This document shows, piece after piece, positions 7,173 through 13,683 of a stretch of 16,967 nt of DNA; position 1 is the stretch's first letter; every line of letters begins with the position of its first letter. The notes under the pieces are model-generated. The model saw only the letters and a list, made by a program, of their open reading frames with translations. It made no database searches and was not told the DNA's origin. A program made the translations under genes and the position numbers. The stretch lies in the NCBI GenBank assembly GCA_937894565.1, contig CALBHK010000030.1, forward strand, positions 1-16,967, given 5' to 3'. The DNA comes from an uncultured Chlamydiae bacterium (GTDB lineage: Bacteria; Chlamydiota; Chlamydiia; Chlamydiales; CALBHK01).

Positions 7173-8582
7173 ATGGGAACAACAATAGATAGCGGAGGCC
7201 CAATCGCTCCAGATCCATCCAACACTTCACAACCTATGAGCGGCCCTTCAACGGGGACTGGTAATGGCGGAATCATGGATGCGTTAATGCAACTTTTTAA
7301 CAATAATGGTGGCTTGAGCGGGACTTCAACTCCAGTCACTACACAAACAAGTTCTACAGGGATTGTCAGTGGCACTTCCACTCTTACAGAACACTCCACC
7401 ATAGACACCACTGTCTCTGTTGGTAATCAGACTGCCCTTACCACCCCCCCTTCTCAACCTCAGTTAAGATCTATAGAAAGAAAGAATGGAGATAACCCAG
7501 ATCCAATAACCAACAAAGAGGTCGGTAAAGCACTTTCTTCTAATCCCTGGCTCCAAAGAAACGCTTTGGCCAATATCTTAAACATGATGATGGAGATCAT
7601 GGTCACAGAAAGAAGAGGGCAGTTAGCTGAAGGCTTAAAAGCTGTAGAAACAAATAATGCCCTTTGGGAGATGACAGCAGAAAAAGTGAAAGTCCTCAAC
7701 ACAGAAGGACAGTTGATGCTGGCCAAAGCCATTGCTGCATTTGCCGTTTCCGTTGCTTCTGCTGCTGTTTCTGTAGGTGTTGCTGTTGCCACCACTAAAT
7801 CAGATAAAAAAGCTGAAGAAGAAATCAGACAAGATACCGAAAAGTTAAAATTCAATCCCAAAACAGGGAAAGAACCCGAAGGTGGTGTAGGAAAATGGAT
7901 GGAAGATAAAAAACAATATATTGCAGACAAAGAAACTCACAAGAATATGAGTGATACCAACCCAAAAAAAGCAGAAGTGGGCAAAGAACTTCAACAAAGA
8001 GAACAGGATATCGCGTCTAGAGAGCCTGGATTTTCACAAATCAAAGAATTTCAAAAAGAAAATGGGCTAACAGTAGAGCCCACTCCATTAGATCAAAAAA
8101 ATAATCAGGTTCAGCTTAACCAGGTGGGGGATCAGAAAAACGCAGAAAAATATAAAGAAAACCATGCTCAATCCAAACTAGATGAAAAAGACTTTAAAGC
8201 ATTAAATTCTTTAAAAGATGACAGCAAAGCAAAATATGACAAATTCGCTCCTAACGGCTATCTGGACACAAAAAACCCCGTCGTGCAAGAGCGCATCGAT
8301 GGTAGAATAAGACTGGATTCTACCAAATTTGCTGCCGTTAACGATGTGAATCGTCAGGTCAGCCAAGCGATTAACCAATTATTAGAGGGTGCATTTGGAA
8401 TGGCACAGAAAGAGCAAGAGGCCCTGATGGCCGGTATTGATCAGTGGCTAAGTGCTTTAAGAATGAACCTGGACCTTGCTAAAGAGAACCGTAACAGCAT
8501 CACACAAGATCTCAATAGTAACATCAGCTCTATGCGTGATTTAATCGGAAGCTGGTGGCAAGGTATTGGCAGCTATAGATAA
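7173..8582 (+). CDS. copD: CopD-like type III secretion translocator (small hydrophobic, YopD/IpaC/SctB type)
   Basis: Second pore-forming translocator, about 469 aa; expected to act with the CopB-like protein in the host membrane. The first ~110 residues are Gly/Ser/Thr/Pro-rich and likely disordered, as is usual for secreted substrates. Residues ~120-180 are helical (NPWLQRNALANILNMMMEIM). A single membrane-spanning stretch follows at ~183-207 (AKAIAAFAVSVASAAVSVGV), then a long hydrophilic Lys/Glu/Gln-rich region and an amphipathic C-terminal helix ending in LIGSWWQGIGSYR. One membrane segment, size and position directly after the CopB-like gene match chlamydial CopD (about 440 aa in C. 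trachomatis). Thirteen bases separate it from copB. No PxLxxP motif is seen. The assignment rests on synteny and topology rather than strong sequence recognition. Confidence 0.85.
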   Translation: MGTTIDSGGPIAPDPSNTSQPMSGPSTGTGNGGIMDALMQLFNNNGGLSGTSTPVTTQTSSTGIVSGTSTLTEHSTIDTTVSVGNQTALTTPPSQPQLRSIERKNGDNPDPITNKEVGKALSSNPWLQRNALANILNMMMEIMVTERRGQLAEGLKAVETNNALWEMTAEKVKVLNTEGQLMLAKAIAAFAVSVASAAVSVGVAVATTKSDKKAEEEIRQDTEKLKFNPKTGKEPEGGVGKWMEDKKQYIADKETHKNMSDTNPKKAEVGKELQQREQDIASREPGFSQIKEFQKENGLTVEPTPLDQKNNQVQLNQVGDQKNAEKYKENHAQSKLDEKDFKALNSLKDDSKAKYDKFAPNGYLDTKNPVVQERIDGRIRLDSTKFAAVNDVNRQVSQAINQLLEGAFGMAQKEQEALMAGIDQWLSALRMNLDLAKENRNSITQDLNSNISSMRDLIGSWWQGIGSYR

Positions 8583-8606
8583 TCTTTAAATTTGATGGGA
8601 GACGCT

Positions 8607-9014
8607 ATGATTGAAAAGTTTATGGAGCGCATTGCAACAGATCTTCACTTAGAGGGCTCTTTAGCCCTTCAAGATCAACCGGGAAGCTATCACTTCCCGG
8701 TTGATGAGAGTTTGGATGTCAATATCAAAGAACTGCATCCGGGACTTTTGTTTGAATGTCAATTTTATAGAGTGCCTAAACACAATCGCGAGCAATTTTT
8801 TAGACGGCTGCTCTTAGCCAACTTGTTTGGAGCGGGAACAGATTGGGGAGTTTTGGGCATCACTAAAGATGAAAATTATCTTACCCTGCATTTTTATCTG
8901 GACGAAGTGCCCGATTTTAACGAATTCGATCAGATATTGGAGGATATGCTCAATGCTGCCGAATATTGGCGCGATGAAACCAAAAGCATCATCAGTAGTA
9001 CGGAATTCGCATAA
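8607..9014 (+). CDS. CesT/SycE-type class I secretion chaperone
   Basis: Small acidic cytoplasmic protein of about 135 aa, the usual size for CesT/Tir chaperones, which bind the N-terminal region of effectors as homodimers. The alternating helix/strand layout fits the fold: N-terminal helix (MIEKFMERIATDLHLEG), beta segments, then the signature FFRRLLLANLFGAGTDWGVL helix-turn and a strand LTLHFYLDEVP, closing with a helix ending in AAEYWRDE. GGGAG (8597-8601), five bases before the ATG at 8607, decides this start over ATG 8595. It is the last gene of the operon, 24 bases after the CopD-like gene. Its cargo may be one of the operon's helical proteins, the 526-aa protein, or an effector encoded elsewhere. 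Two hairpins lie inside its coding sequence. The family is well supported; the partner is unknown. Confidence 0.88.
   Translation: MIEKFMERIATDLHLEGSLALQDQPGSYHFPVDESLDVNIKELHPGLLFECQFYRVPKHNREQFFRRLLLANLFGAGTDWGVLGITKDENYLTLHFYLDEVPDFNEFDQILEDMLNAAEYWRDETKSIISSTEFA
8653..8668 (+). repeat. Small hairpin within the CesT-like gene
   Basis: AGGGCT-CTTT-AGCCCT forms a perfect 6-bp stem with a 4-nt loop. It lies just ahead of the stronger hairpin at 8674-8705 and may be coincidental. Confidence 0.6.
8674..8705 (+). repeat. Perfect 13-bp hairpin inside the CesT-like gene
   Basis: ATCAACCGGGAAG (8674-8686) and CTTCCCGGTTGAT (8693-8705) are exact inverted repeats around a 6-nt loop CTATCA. The frame is intact through it (encoding QPGSYHFPVD). 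No T-run follows. It could be an mRNA structure controlling translation or decay of the operon's last gene, or a protein-binding dyad. Confidence 0.85.
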
Positions 9015-9208
9015 CGACGCTAGCACAACGTTAAGTTTTAATTTGAGGGTAAGGCGTCAGTCTGTCTATAACTGGATTAAAAAACACTCTACGTCCGGAA
9101 AGTCTGGATTGAAAATTCATAAACGAGGACGCCCAAAAGGTACTCAGCTGCAACCTTAGCAAACTGGGCAAATCGTGCTGTGTTTTGGTCTCTAATTCAT
9201 ATAACGAC
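9004..9208 (+). repeat. Imperfect 15-bp direct repeat bounding a transposase remnant
   Basis: AATTCGCATAACGAC (9004-9018) and AATTCATATAACGAC (9194-9208) agree at 13 of 15 positions. The first copy contains the chaperone gene's stop codon. The transposase remnant lies exactly between them. They might be the trace of an insertion or of a local duplication; IS630 elements themselves duplicate only TA. Confidence 0.6.
9019..9193 (+). pseudogene. Decayed N-terminal fragment of an IS630-type transposase
   Basis: In the frame ending at TAG 9157-9159 the translation includes RRQSVYNWIKKHSTSGKSGL then IHKRGRPKGTQL. That is the N-terminal helix-turn-helix of IS630-family transposases (a TVYxWIKxY...GL...RGRPKG pattern). 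The residues after the TAG (QTGQIV) continue the family pattern PEQxxxIV, so the TAG probably replaced a Glu codon. No ATG, no DDE catalytic domain and no terminal inverted repeats are present: only about 60 codons survive. It lies just after the T3SS operon, bounded by a 15-bp direct repeat. The family call rests on a short motif but is distinctive. Confidence 0.72.
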
Positions 9209-9243
9209 TGGATGTAATAATCGAGCATCTAAATTTTTTATAT

Positions 9244-9266
9244 GGCTTTAATATACTTTTAAAGCC
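9244..9266. repeat. Short intergenic hairpin overlapping a promoter -10 box
   Basis: GGCTTTAA (9244-9251) and TTAAAGCC (9259-9266) form an exact 8-bp inverted repeat with a 7-nt loop. It overlaps the -10 and spacer of the leftward promoter and could be an operator-like dyad or a weak bidirectional terminator. Confidence 0.55.
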
Positions 9267-9278
9267 TATAAGTGTCAA
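9250..9278 (-). promoter_or_regulatory. Near-consensus sigma70-type promoter pointing left
   Basis: On the minus strand TTGACA (9278-9273) is followed after exactly 17 nt by TATATT (9255-9250), a 6/6 and 5/6 match to the housekeeping consensus. Transcription would start near 9243 and run leftward across the transposase remnant and antisense to the CesT-like gene. The region is AT-rich, so a chance match is possible. Confidence 0.4.
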
Positions 9279-9335
9279 ATAATTTCTGCTCCGAGTAATA
9301 GAAGAAAAAAGATGGCCTCATTTGACGCTTACGTT

Positions 9336-10874
9336 TTAGCAGTAAATACGAGAAAAGCGCCGATAAGAATTTTGAACCGTACGCTCTACACTTTTTAGAT
9401 CCCCCACGATCTCTACTTTCTGCTTTGCTCTTGTAATTGCCGTATAAAGCAATTCTCTTCCAAAGCGCTCTGATCCAACAGGTACAACAGCAATCACCTC
9501 GGCATACTCGCTTCCCTGGCTCTTATGCACGCTTAAACAATAGGCATCTTCAAAGGGGGGCAGCAATAAAGCTGGTATTTTTCGAATGCCTGTTTTAGAT
9601 CTAAAAAGGGCATAATCTCCCCTTTCAATATGATCTCCTCTTTTTACCAATACGGCCGTATCCCCATTCGCTAAGCCTAAATCTTCATCATTACGCATGA
9701 TCATGATCGGTATGCAACCGCTATGTCCATAAAGGCTGCGGCAGGCTTTATTTAATGCTTGCGTTCCAAATCTTCCCTTGCGTAAGGGAGTTAAAATGAC
9801 CCTCTTTTCAAACGCTGCTAATAGCTCTTCGGGAGGCATTTGAATGTTAAGATGGGGAATTTTAAGTTTTTCAATTAAATTGTCCATAGGACCAACCGCC
9901 TTTAAGACTGTTTGAAAATCTCCTTCTTTTACAGCATTGGATAATTCTAAAATAGAGGCAAGCTGCGTTCTACGGCATTTTGTCAGGCAAGTTAAACCGC
10001 ATCCCTCTTTCTTGTGCCATTCAATCAAGTCATGAAACACAGCCCCTCCCTCTACTGGGGGCAACTGGTAAGGGTCGCCTAATAAGACAAGGCGCGTTCC
10101 ACTTCCAATGGATTTAAGCAACTGGGCAAAAAGGGTCGAATCTACCATAGAAGACTCATCAATGATAATAAGATCAATACGTAATAAAGTGGGATCCTCT
10201 TGTCTTAAGCGATAATCCAGCAAGCGATGAATGGTCTTAGGCTTAACAAGATCCATAGAAAAATTGGCGGCAGCTTTACCTGTAGGAGCAGCTATTGCAA
10301 TCCGTATCTGCGGATGCACTAACGTCAAGTAATGGATCAATTTTGCCGCAGTAAAACTCTTCCCCGTTCCAGGCCCTCCTGTAATTAAAGTCACAGCCTG
10401 CCTGCCAGCCTCAATAATGGCCTCTTTTTGTTCTTCAAGCAACTCTTCATCTTTTTGCACCACCTCTCTTAAATCTGCTTGAATAGAAGGAATGGACGAA
10501 AGAAGCCTTTGATAATGCTCTATAATCGTTTTTTCTTCCTTGTATCTGCGTTGAAAATACCAATAACCCTCTTCGTGCACGATGCCTTGATAATCTTTTA
10601 AAGTAGAGAATCCTTTCATAATGACAGAAGAAAGATCTTCTCCTAAAATCAAAAGCGGATCGGGAATCACGGTCTCGCCACAAAAGAGGCAAAAATGGCC
10701 TAAACGCGTGATTAAAGAGAGATAAGCAAGAGCTAGCTTCTCTTCTTCGCTTTTAGCGCCATTTCTTGCTGCCACTAACTGATCAATGGGCTCAAACACG
10801 GTATACCCCTTTTTCAAGCCCTCTGATAAAAAGGTAATATACTCCCCCAAAAATCTGCTCAAAAGGCCTTGCAT
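9336..10874 (-). CDS. recD: Exonuclease V subunit RecD (5'-3' helicase)
   Basis: ATP-dependent 5'-3' helicase motor of RecBCD, acting on double-strand breaks. Superfamily 1B motifs are all present: Walker A GGPGTGKS (166-173), APTGKAA (196-202), TIHRLL (214-219), Walker B IIIDESSMVD (236-245), LLGDPYQLPPVE (264-275), SVHKSQGSE (448-456) and LLYTAITRAK (475-484). At 512 aa it is a little shorter than E. coli RecD (about 600). It is the last gene of recC-recB-recD. The ATG at 10874 gives an 83-base overlap with recB; an alternative GTG at 10799 has AAGGGG six bases upstream and would overlap the recB stop by only eight bases. The longer start keeps a helix resembling the RecD N-terminus, so the start is unresolved. 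Function is secure. Confidence 0.95.
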   Translation of the reverse strand: MQGLLSRFLGEYITFLSEGLKKGYTVFEPIDQLVAARNGAKSEEEKLALAYLSLITRLGHFCLFCGETVIPDPLLILGEDLSSVIMKGFSTLKDYQGIVHEEGYWYFQRRYKEEKTIIEHYQRLLSSIPSIQADLREVVQKDEELLEEQKEAIIEAGRQAVTLITGGPGTGKSFTAAKLIHYLTLVHPQIRIAIAAPTGKAAANFSMDLVKPKTIHRLLDYRLRQEDPTLLRIDLIIIDESSMVDSTLFAQLLKSIGSGTRLVLLGDPYQLPPVEGGAVFHDLIEWHKKEGCGLTCLTKCRRTQLASILELSNAVKEGDFQTVLKAVGPMDNLIEKLKIPHLNIQMPPEELLAAFEKRVILTPLRKGRFGTQALNKACRSLYGHSGCIPIMIMRNDEDLGLANGDTAVLVKRGDHIERGDYALFRSKTGIRKIPALLLPPFEDAYCLSVHKSQGSEYAEVIAVVPVGSERFGRELLYTAITRAKQKVEIVGDLKSVERTVQNSYRRFSRIYC

Positions 10875-13683
10875 CCACCAATTTCAAATAACGCTGCAAG
10901 GCTTGCTTATATAAATCAGCCTGAAAAAAATAATGATGCTCTTCCATCGCACACTGCAAAGACTCTTGCGAGTATTCTTGCAACCAATTTGTCTTCCAAT
11001 CCAATAGATAATATTTGTCCTGATAAAGAAAAAGCAGATCGGCGATACCTTTAATAAACTGATCTTCTTGTGCCTGATAGAAAAAGGAGATCTCTCGTAA
11101 CATGCACTGAGGATCTATATCGCAAAAACGCCCCTCACCTTCTAAAAATTCCATCTTTAAGAGCTTTTCAATCAGTAAAACAAGAACATCTGCCCATGGC
11201 TCAAAAGCAGATCCTTCGATCTCATTTTTAACATAAGAAGAAAGATAAGCACGATCTGCACTCTTCTCAAAGCACAATTTTTCCATTAAACGGTGAAAAA
11301 GCAGCCCTGTTTCAATCCCTGCAGGCAGATTGTGAATACTTTTCTCTTCGCAAGAAAAATCAATAGGCGCAGCAATTTCTTTTTGAGCACTTCCTACTCC
11401 TCGCGTCAATGATGTAAAAGAAGAGACAAAACTCTTAACAACTCTGAGCTCCACAACTTTTGGAGGTAAGATCTCTTCTTTTTTTTCTTCAATAAATGGC
11501 TCGACTACACTCTCTTCTTGAGAAATTGCTGTATAACGGCAAGAGGAGAAAAGCTCTTTCACTTTCTCTATATTCCTTGCCTCTTTCTTTAAAGCTGCTT
11601 CTAAAAAAAGCTCCATAGGAGATTGTGTTCCCTCTTTAGGAGGTTTATAATCTGTTTGAAGCAGTATGGGAAGGTAGAGCTTATGCTTAGCGCGTGTTAA
11701 AGCAACATAAAGCTGTCTAAATTTTTCAGCTTCTATCTCCTTTGCATAGCCTTCTCCATCAAAATCAGGAGAAGTGGAGGGTACTAAATAATTTCCAGAA
11801 ATAACTAAATCATCTTGCACTTGCGTGCGGTTTATAATCCCTAAAGCAAAAACTCTTGAAAATTCCAGCCCCTTGCTTGTGTGAATGGTTAAAATGCGCA
11901 CAGCATTACTATCTTCCATCGGGATCTCTAAACGCTCATCCCCTGCAGAGCGCATCACTTCAAAACGCTGTAAAACTAACAATAAAGCCTCAATATCACC
12001 CTCTTCTTGCACCAAAATCTGTACAATTTTCTCTAAATCTCTTAAAAAAACAGGTGCATCTTCTCTTTCTAAAATTTTTTCAAGAGTGCTCTGCTCCCCC
12101 CAGTTAGCTTCCATCAACTCAAGAAAACAAGCATACATTCCTTCTTGCTGCAAGGTGCGCTTAAGGCGATAAAGATTCTCTAAAATAAGCTCTTGGTCGG
12201 CTGCAAAGAGCTCTTCTAAATCTAAGTGCAAACAAGCCCCCAATAAAAAGCGGTGGCGCACCCCCTTATCCCTGATATGATGAAGTGCTTCTAAAATCTC
12301 TTTCATCGCCTCAAGGGCTCTGGAATCGGCTAAATTCTCCTTTTTTTGCATTTGGAAGGCTATGCCGCAGCGCTGCAAAAAAGCAGCAGTTAACTTTGCC
12401 TGATTCTTATCTCTAACCAAAATAGCCCACTCTTTCCAGGGCACACCCTCTTGCTTTTTAGCCTCTATTATTTTTTTTGCAATGAAGGGCAAAAAATAGC
12501 TCTCTTGCAATTCTATAGAGGGCCATCTTCTAGAACGCCCTTTTTTAGCTTCCACAATTAAAACATCCATTGCATCCATTGCATCTTCTTTGAGCTCTCC
12601 CTTCCATAGAACACTCTCATATTCCAAGGCCTTTTCTTTTTTTGGCAGAGGAAAAAGAGACTCTGCCTGAGAAAAAAAATCATTAAGAGCACATACTAAA
12701 GGAGGATCTGACCTAAAATTACATCGTAAAGTAGCTTTTTTTCCAACAGCCTCTGCAGCTTCTAAATAAGTATAAATATCTGCTCGGCGGAAAGCATAAA
12801 TAGATTGTTTAGGATCGCCTACCAAATAAAAAATACCACCCTCATAAAGAAAGAGATGGCGGAAAATCTCCCATTGCAAAGCATCAGTATCTTGAAATTC
12901 ATCAATCACAACAGCTGCATAAGAAGAGCGCATACAGGCTACCCACTGCGCATTTTCACAGCCTTTTAGAGCTAATTGAAGCAGATCGTCATAGCGGTAT
13001 TTTTCCTCTTCTTCCAAGTATTTCTCCATAATCTCCTGGCAATCCAGAGCTAAATGGGCCAATAGATTAGAACTACACTCCTCTTTGTTCAGAGAAGGCA
13101 GTACTTTTAAACTTCCGTTTAAAATTTTTTCTAATTTCACAACCAGGGCATCCAAACCCTCTTCTTCTACTAATAATTTAATCTCTTCTAAAGAATACTT
13201 TTTGCTCTTATCTATGCCTTCTTTCAAATATTTGTAGATCAAGTTTGTGATTTCAGCAGCGCTTATCTTTCCTTCCAAGCGCACTTCTAATTCTCCCAAG
13301 GGCGCTTTACTGAGCATCCGCTCGCAACAGCCATGAATCGTATGCACAGCAGCCTGGTCAAAATAGATCAAAGCGCGCTCTAATTCTTTCATCGCTTCTT
13401 TTTTTTCTATACTGCAGACATAGCCTGCAAGGCAGGGATCGTCTCTTTTTAAAAGAGAAAGCTGCTCTTCAATGACTTGCCGTACACGCATTTTCAACTC
13501 TCTTGCAGAAGCGCGAGTGAATGTGACAAGTAAAATTTTTTCGATAGGAATATGAAATTCAATTAAAAAACGCACCACAAGATGAGAGATCGTGAACGTC
13601 TTTCCTGTGCCAGCTGATGCTTCAATTAAACAATGCGGGAAAATCAACTGTTCTTTGTTCAAGACATCAAATGTTTTATGCAT
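10792..13683 (-). CDS. recB: Exonuclease V subunit RecB (3'-5' helicase and nuclease)
   Basis: UvrD-type 3'-5' helicase fused to the RecBCD nuclease domain, 963 aa (E. coli about 1180). Helicase motifs: ASAGTGKT (22-29), VTFTRASARELKMR (53-66), VVIDEFQDTD (258-267), GDPKQSIYAFRRAD (289-302), RCNFRS (320-325), TIHTSKGLEF (599-608) and LYVALTRAKH (658-667). The C-terminal nuclease is intact: H797, D882 (GIADLLF), D895 and K897 (LLDWKTN), matching E. coli H956, D1067, D1080 and K1082 with the same 13-residue spacing between the two Asp. The C-terminal FGGVYYLFIRGLEKG is also RecB-typical. The ATG at 13683 has AAGGAAAGG upstream and overlaps the recC stop by eight bases. The reduced length is spread over linker regions; no sign of inactivation. 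Confidence 0.97.
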   Translation of the reverse strand: MHKTFDVLNKEQLIFPHCLIEASAGTGKTFTISHLVVRFLIEFHIPIEKILLVTFTRASARELKMRVRQVIEEQLSLLKRDDPCLAGYVCSIEKKEAMKELERALIYFDQAAVHTIHGCCERMLSKAPLGELEVRLEGKISAAEITNLIYKYLKEGIDKSKKYSLEEIKLLVEEEGLDALVVKLEKILNGSLKVLPSLNKEECSSNLLAHLALDCQEIMEKYLEEEEKYRYDDLLQLALKGCENAQWVACMRSSYAAVVIDEFQDTDALQWEIFRHLFLYEGGIFYLVGDPKQSIYAFRRADIYTYLEAAEAVGKKATLRCNFRSDPPLVCALNDFFSQAESLFPLPKKEKALEYESVLWKGELKEDAMDAMDVLIVEAKKGRSRRWPSIELQESYFLPFIAKKIIEAKKQEGVPWKEWAILVRDKNQAKLTAAFLQRCGIAFQMQKKENLADSRALEAMKEILEALHHIRDKGVRHRFLLGACLHLDLEELFAADQELILENLYRLKRTLQQEGMYACFLELMEANWGEQSTLEKILEREDAPVFLRDLEKIVQILVQEEGDIEALLLVLQRFEVMRSAGDERLEIPMEDSNAVRILTIHTSKGLEFSRVFALGIINRTQVQDDLVISGNYLVPSTSPDFDGEGYAKEIEAEKFRQLYVALTRAKHKLYLPILLQTDYKPPKEGTQSPMELFLEAALKKEARNIEKVKELFSSCRYTAISQEESVVEPFIEEKKEEILPPKVVELRVVKSFVSSFTSLTRGVGSAQKEIAAPIDFSCEEKSIHNLPAGIETGLLFHRLMEKLCFEKSADRAYLSSYVKNEIEGSAFEPWADVLVLLIEKLLKMEFLEGEGRFCDIDPQCMLREISFFYQAQEDQFIKGIADLLFLYQDKYYLLDWKTNWLQEYSQESLQCAMEEHHYFFQADLYKQALQRYLKLVDARPFEQIFGGVYYLFIRGLEKGVYRV
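10806..10811 (-). promoter_or_regulatory. Candidate ribosome binding site for an alternative recD start
   Basis: AAGGGG on the minus strand lies six bases before GTG 10799-10797, which overlaps the recB TGA. If used, RecD begins MFEPIDQLVAARNG and loses 25 residues. The 8-base overlap would equal that between recC and recB. Confidence 0.4.

Larger units (their letters stand above)
9015..9335. other. Convergent intergenic region between the T3SS and recCBD operons
   Basis: This gap separates the plus-strand T3SS operon from the minus-strand recD end. It holds the transposase remnant, one short hairpin, a near-consensus leftward promoter, and an AT-rich stretch. No intact gene was found. No classical rho-independent terminator for either operon is evident: the hairpin at 9244-9266 lacks a T-run on its 3' side in either direction. 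Confidence 0.7.

Noticed and set aside
7460..7930. 156-codon minus-strand ORF opposite the CopD-like gene
   Set aside because: Low-complexity antisense shadow of a gene with well-supported start and motifs; no ribosome site or family features noted.
8827..9159. 110-codon plus-strand ORF
   Set aside because: Its first half is a shadow of the CesT-like gene in another frame. Only the last ~45 codons are meaningful, as the transposase remnant.
9031..9228. 65-codon minus-strand ORF following the leftward promoter
   Set aside because: No ribosome site; antisense to the transposase remnant; no recognisable protein features. The RNA may exist but the protein is doubtful.
9244..9266. Hairpin as the terminator of either operon
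   Set aside because: No T-run follows the stem in either direction; the T-run at 9232-9240 lies before it on the plus strand. Kept only as a dyad.
11856..12172. Plus-strand ORFs of 83 and 95 codons inside recB
   Set aside because: Antisense shadows of the RecB linker; no supporting signals.
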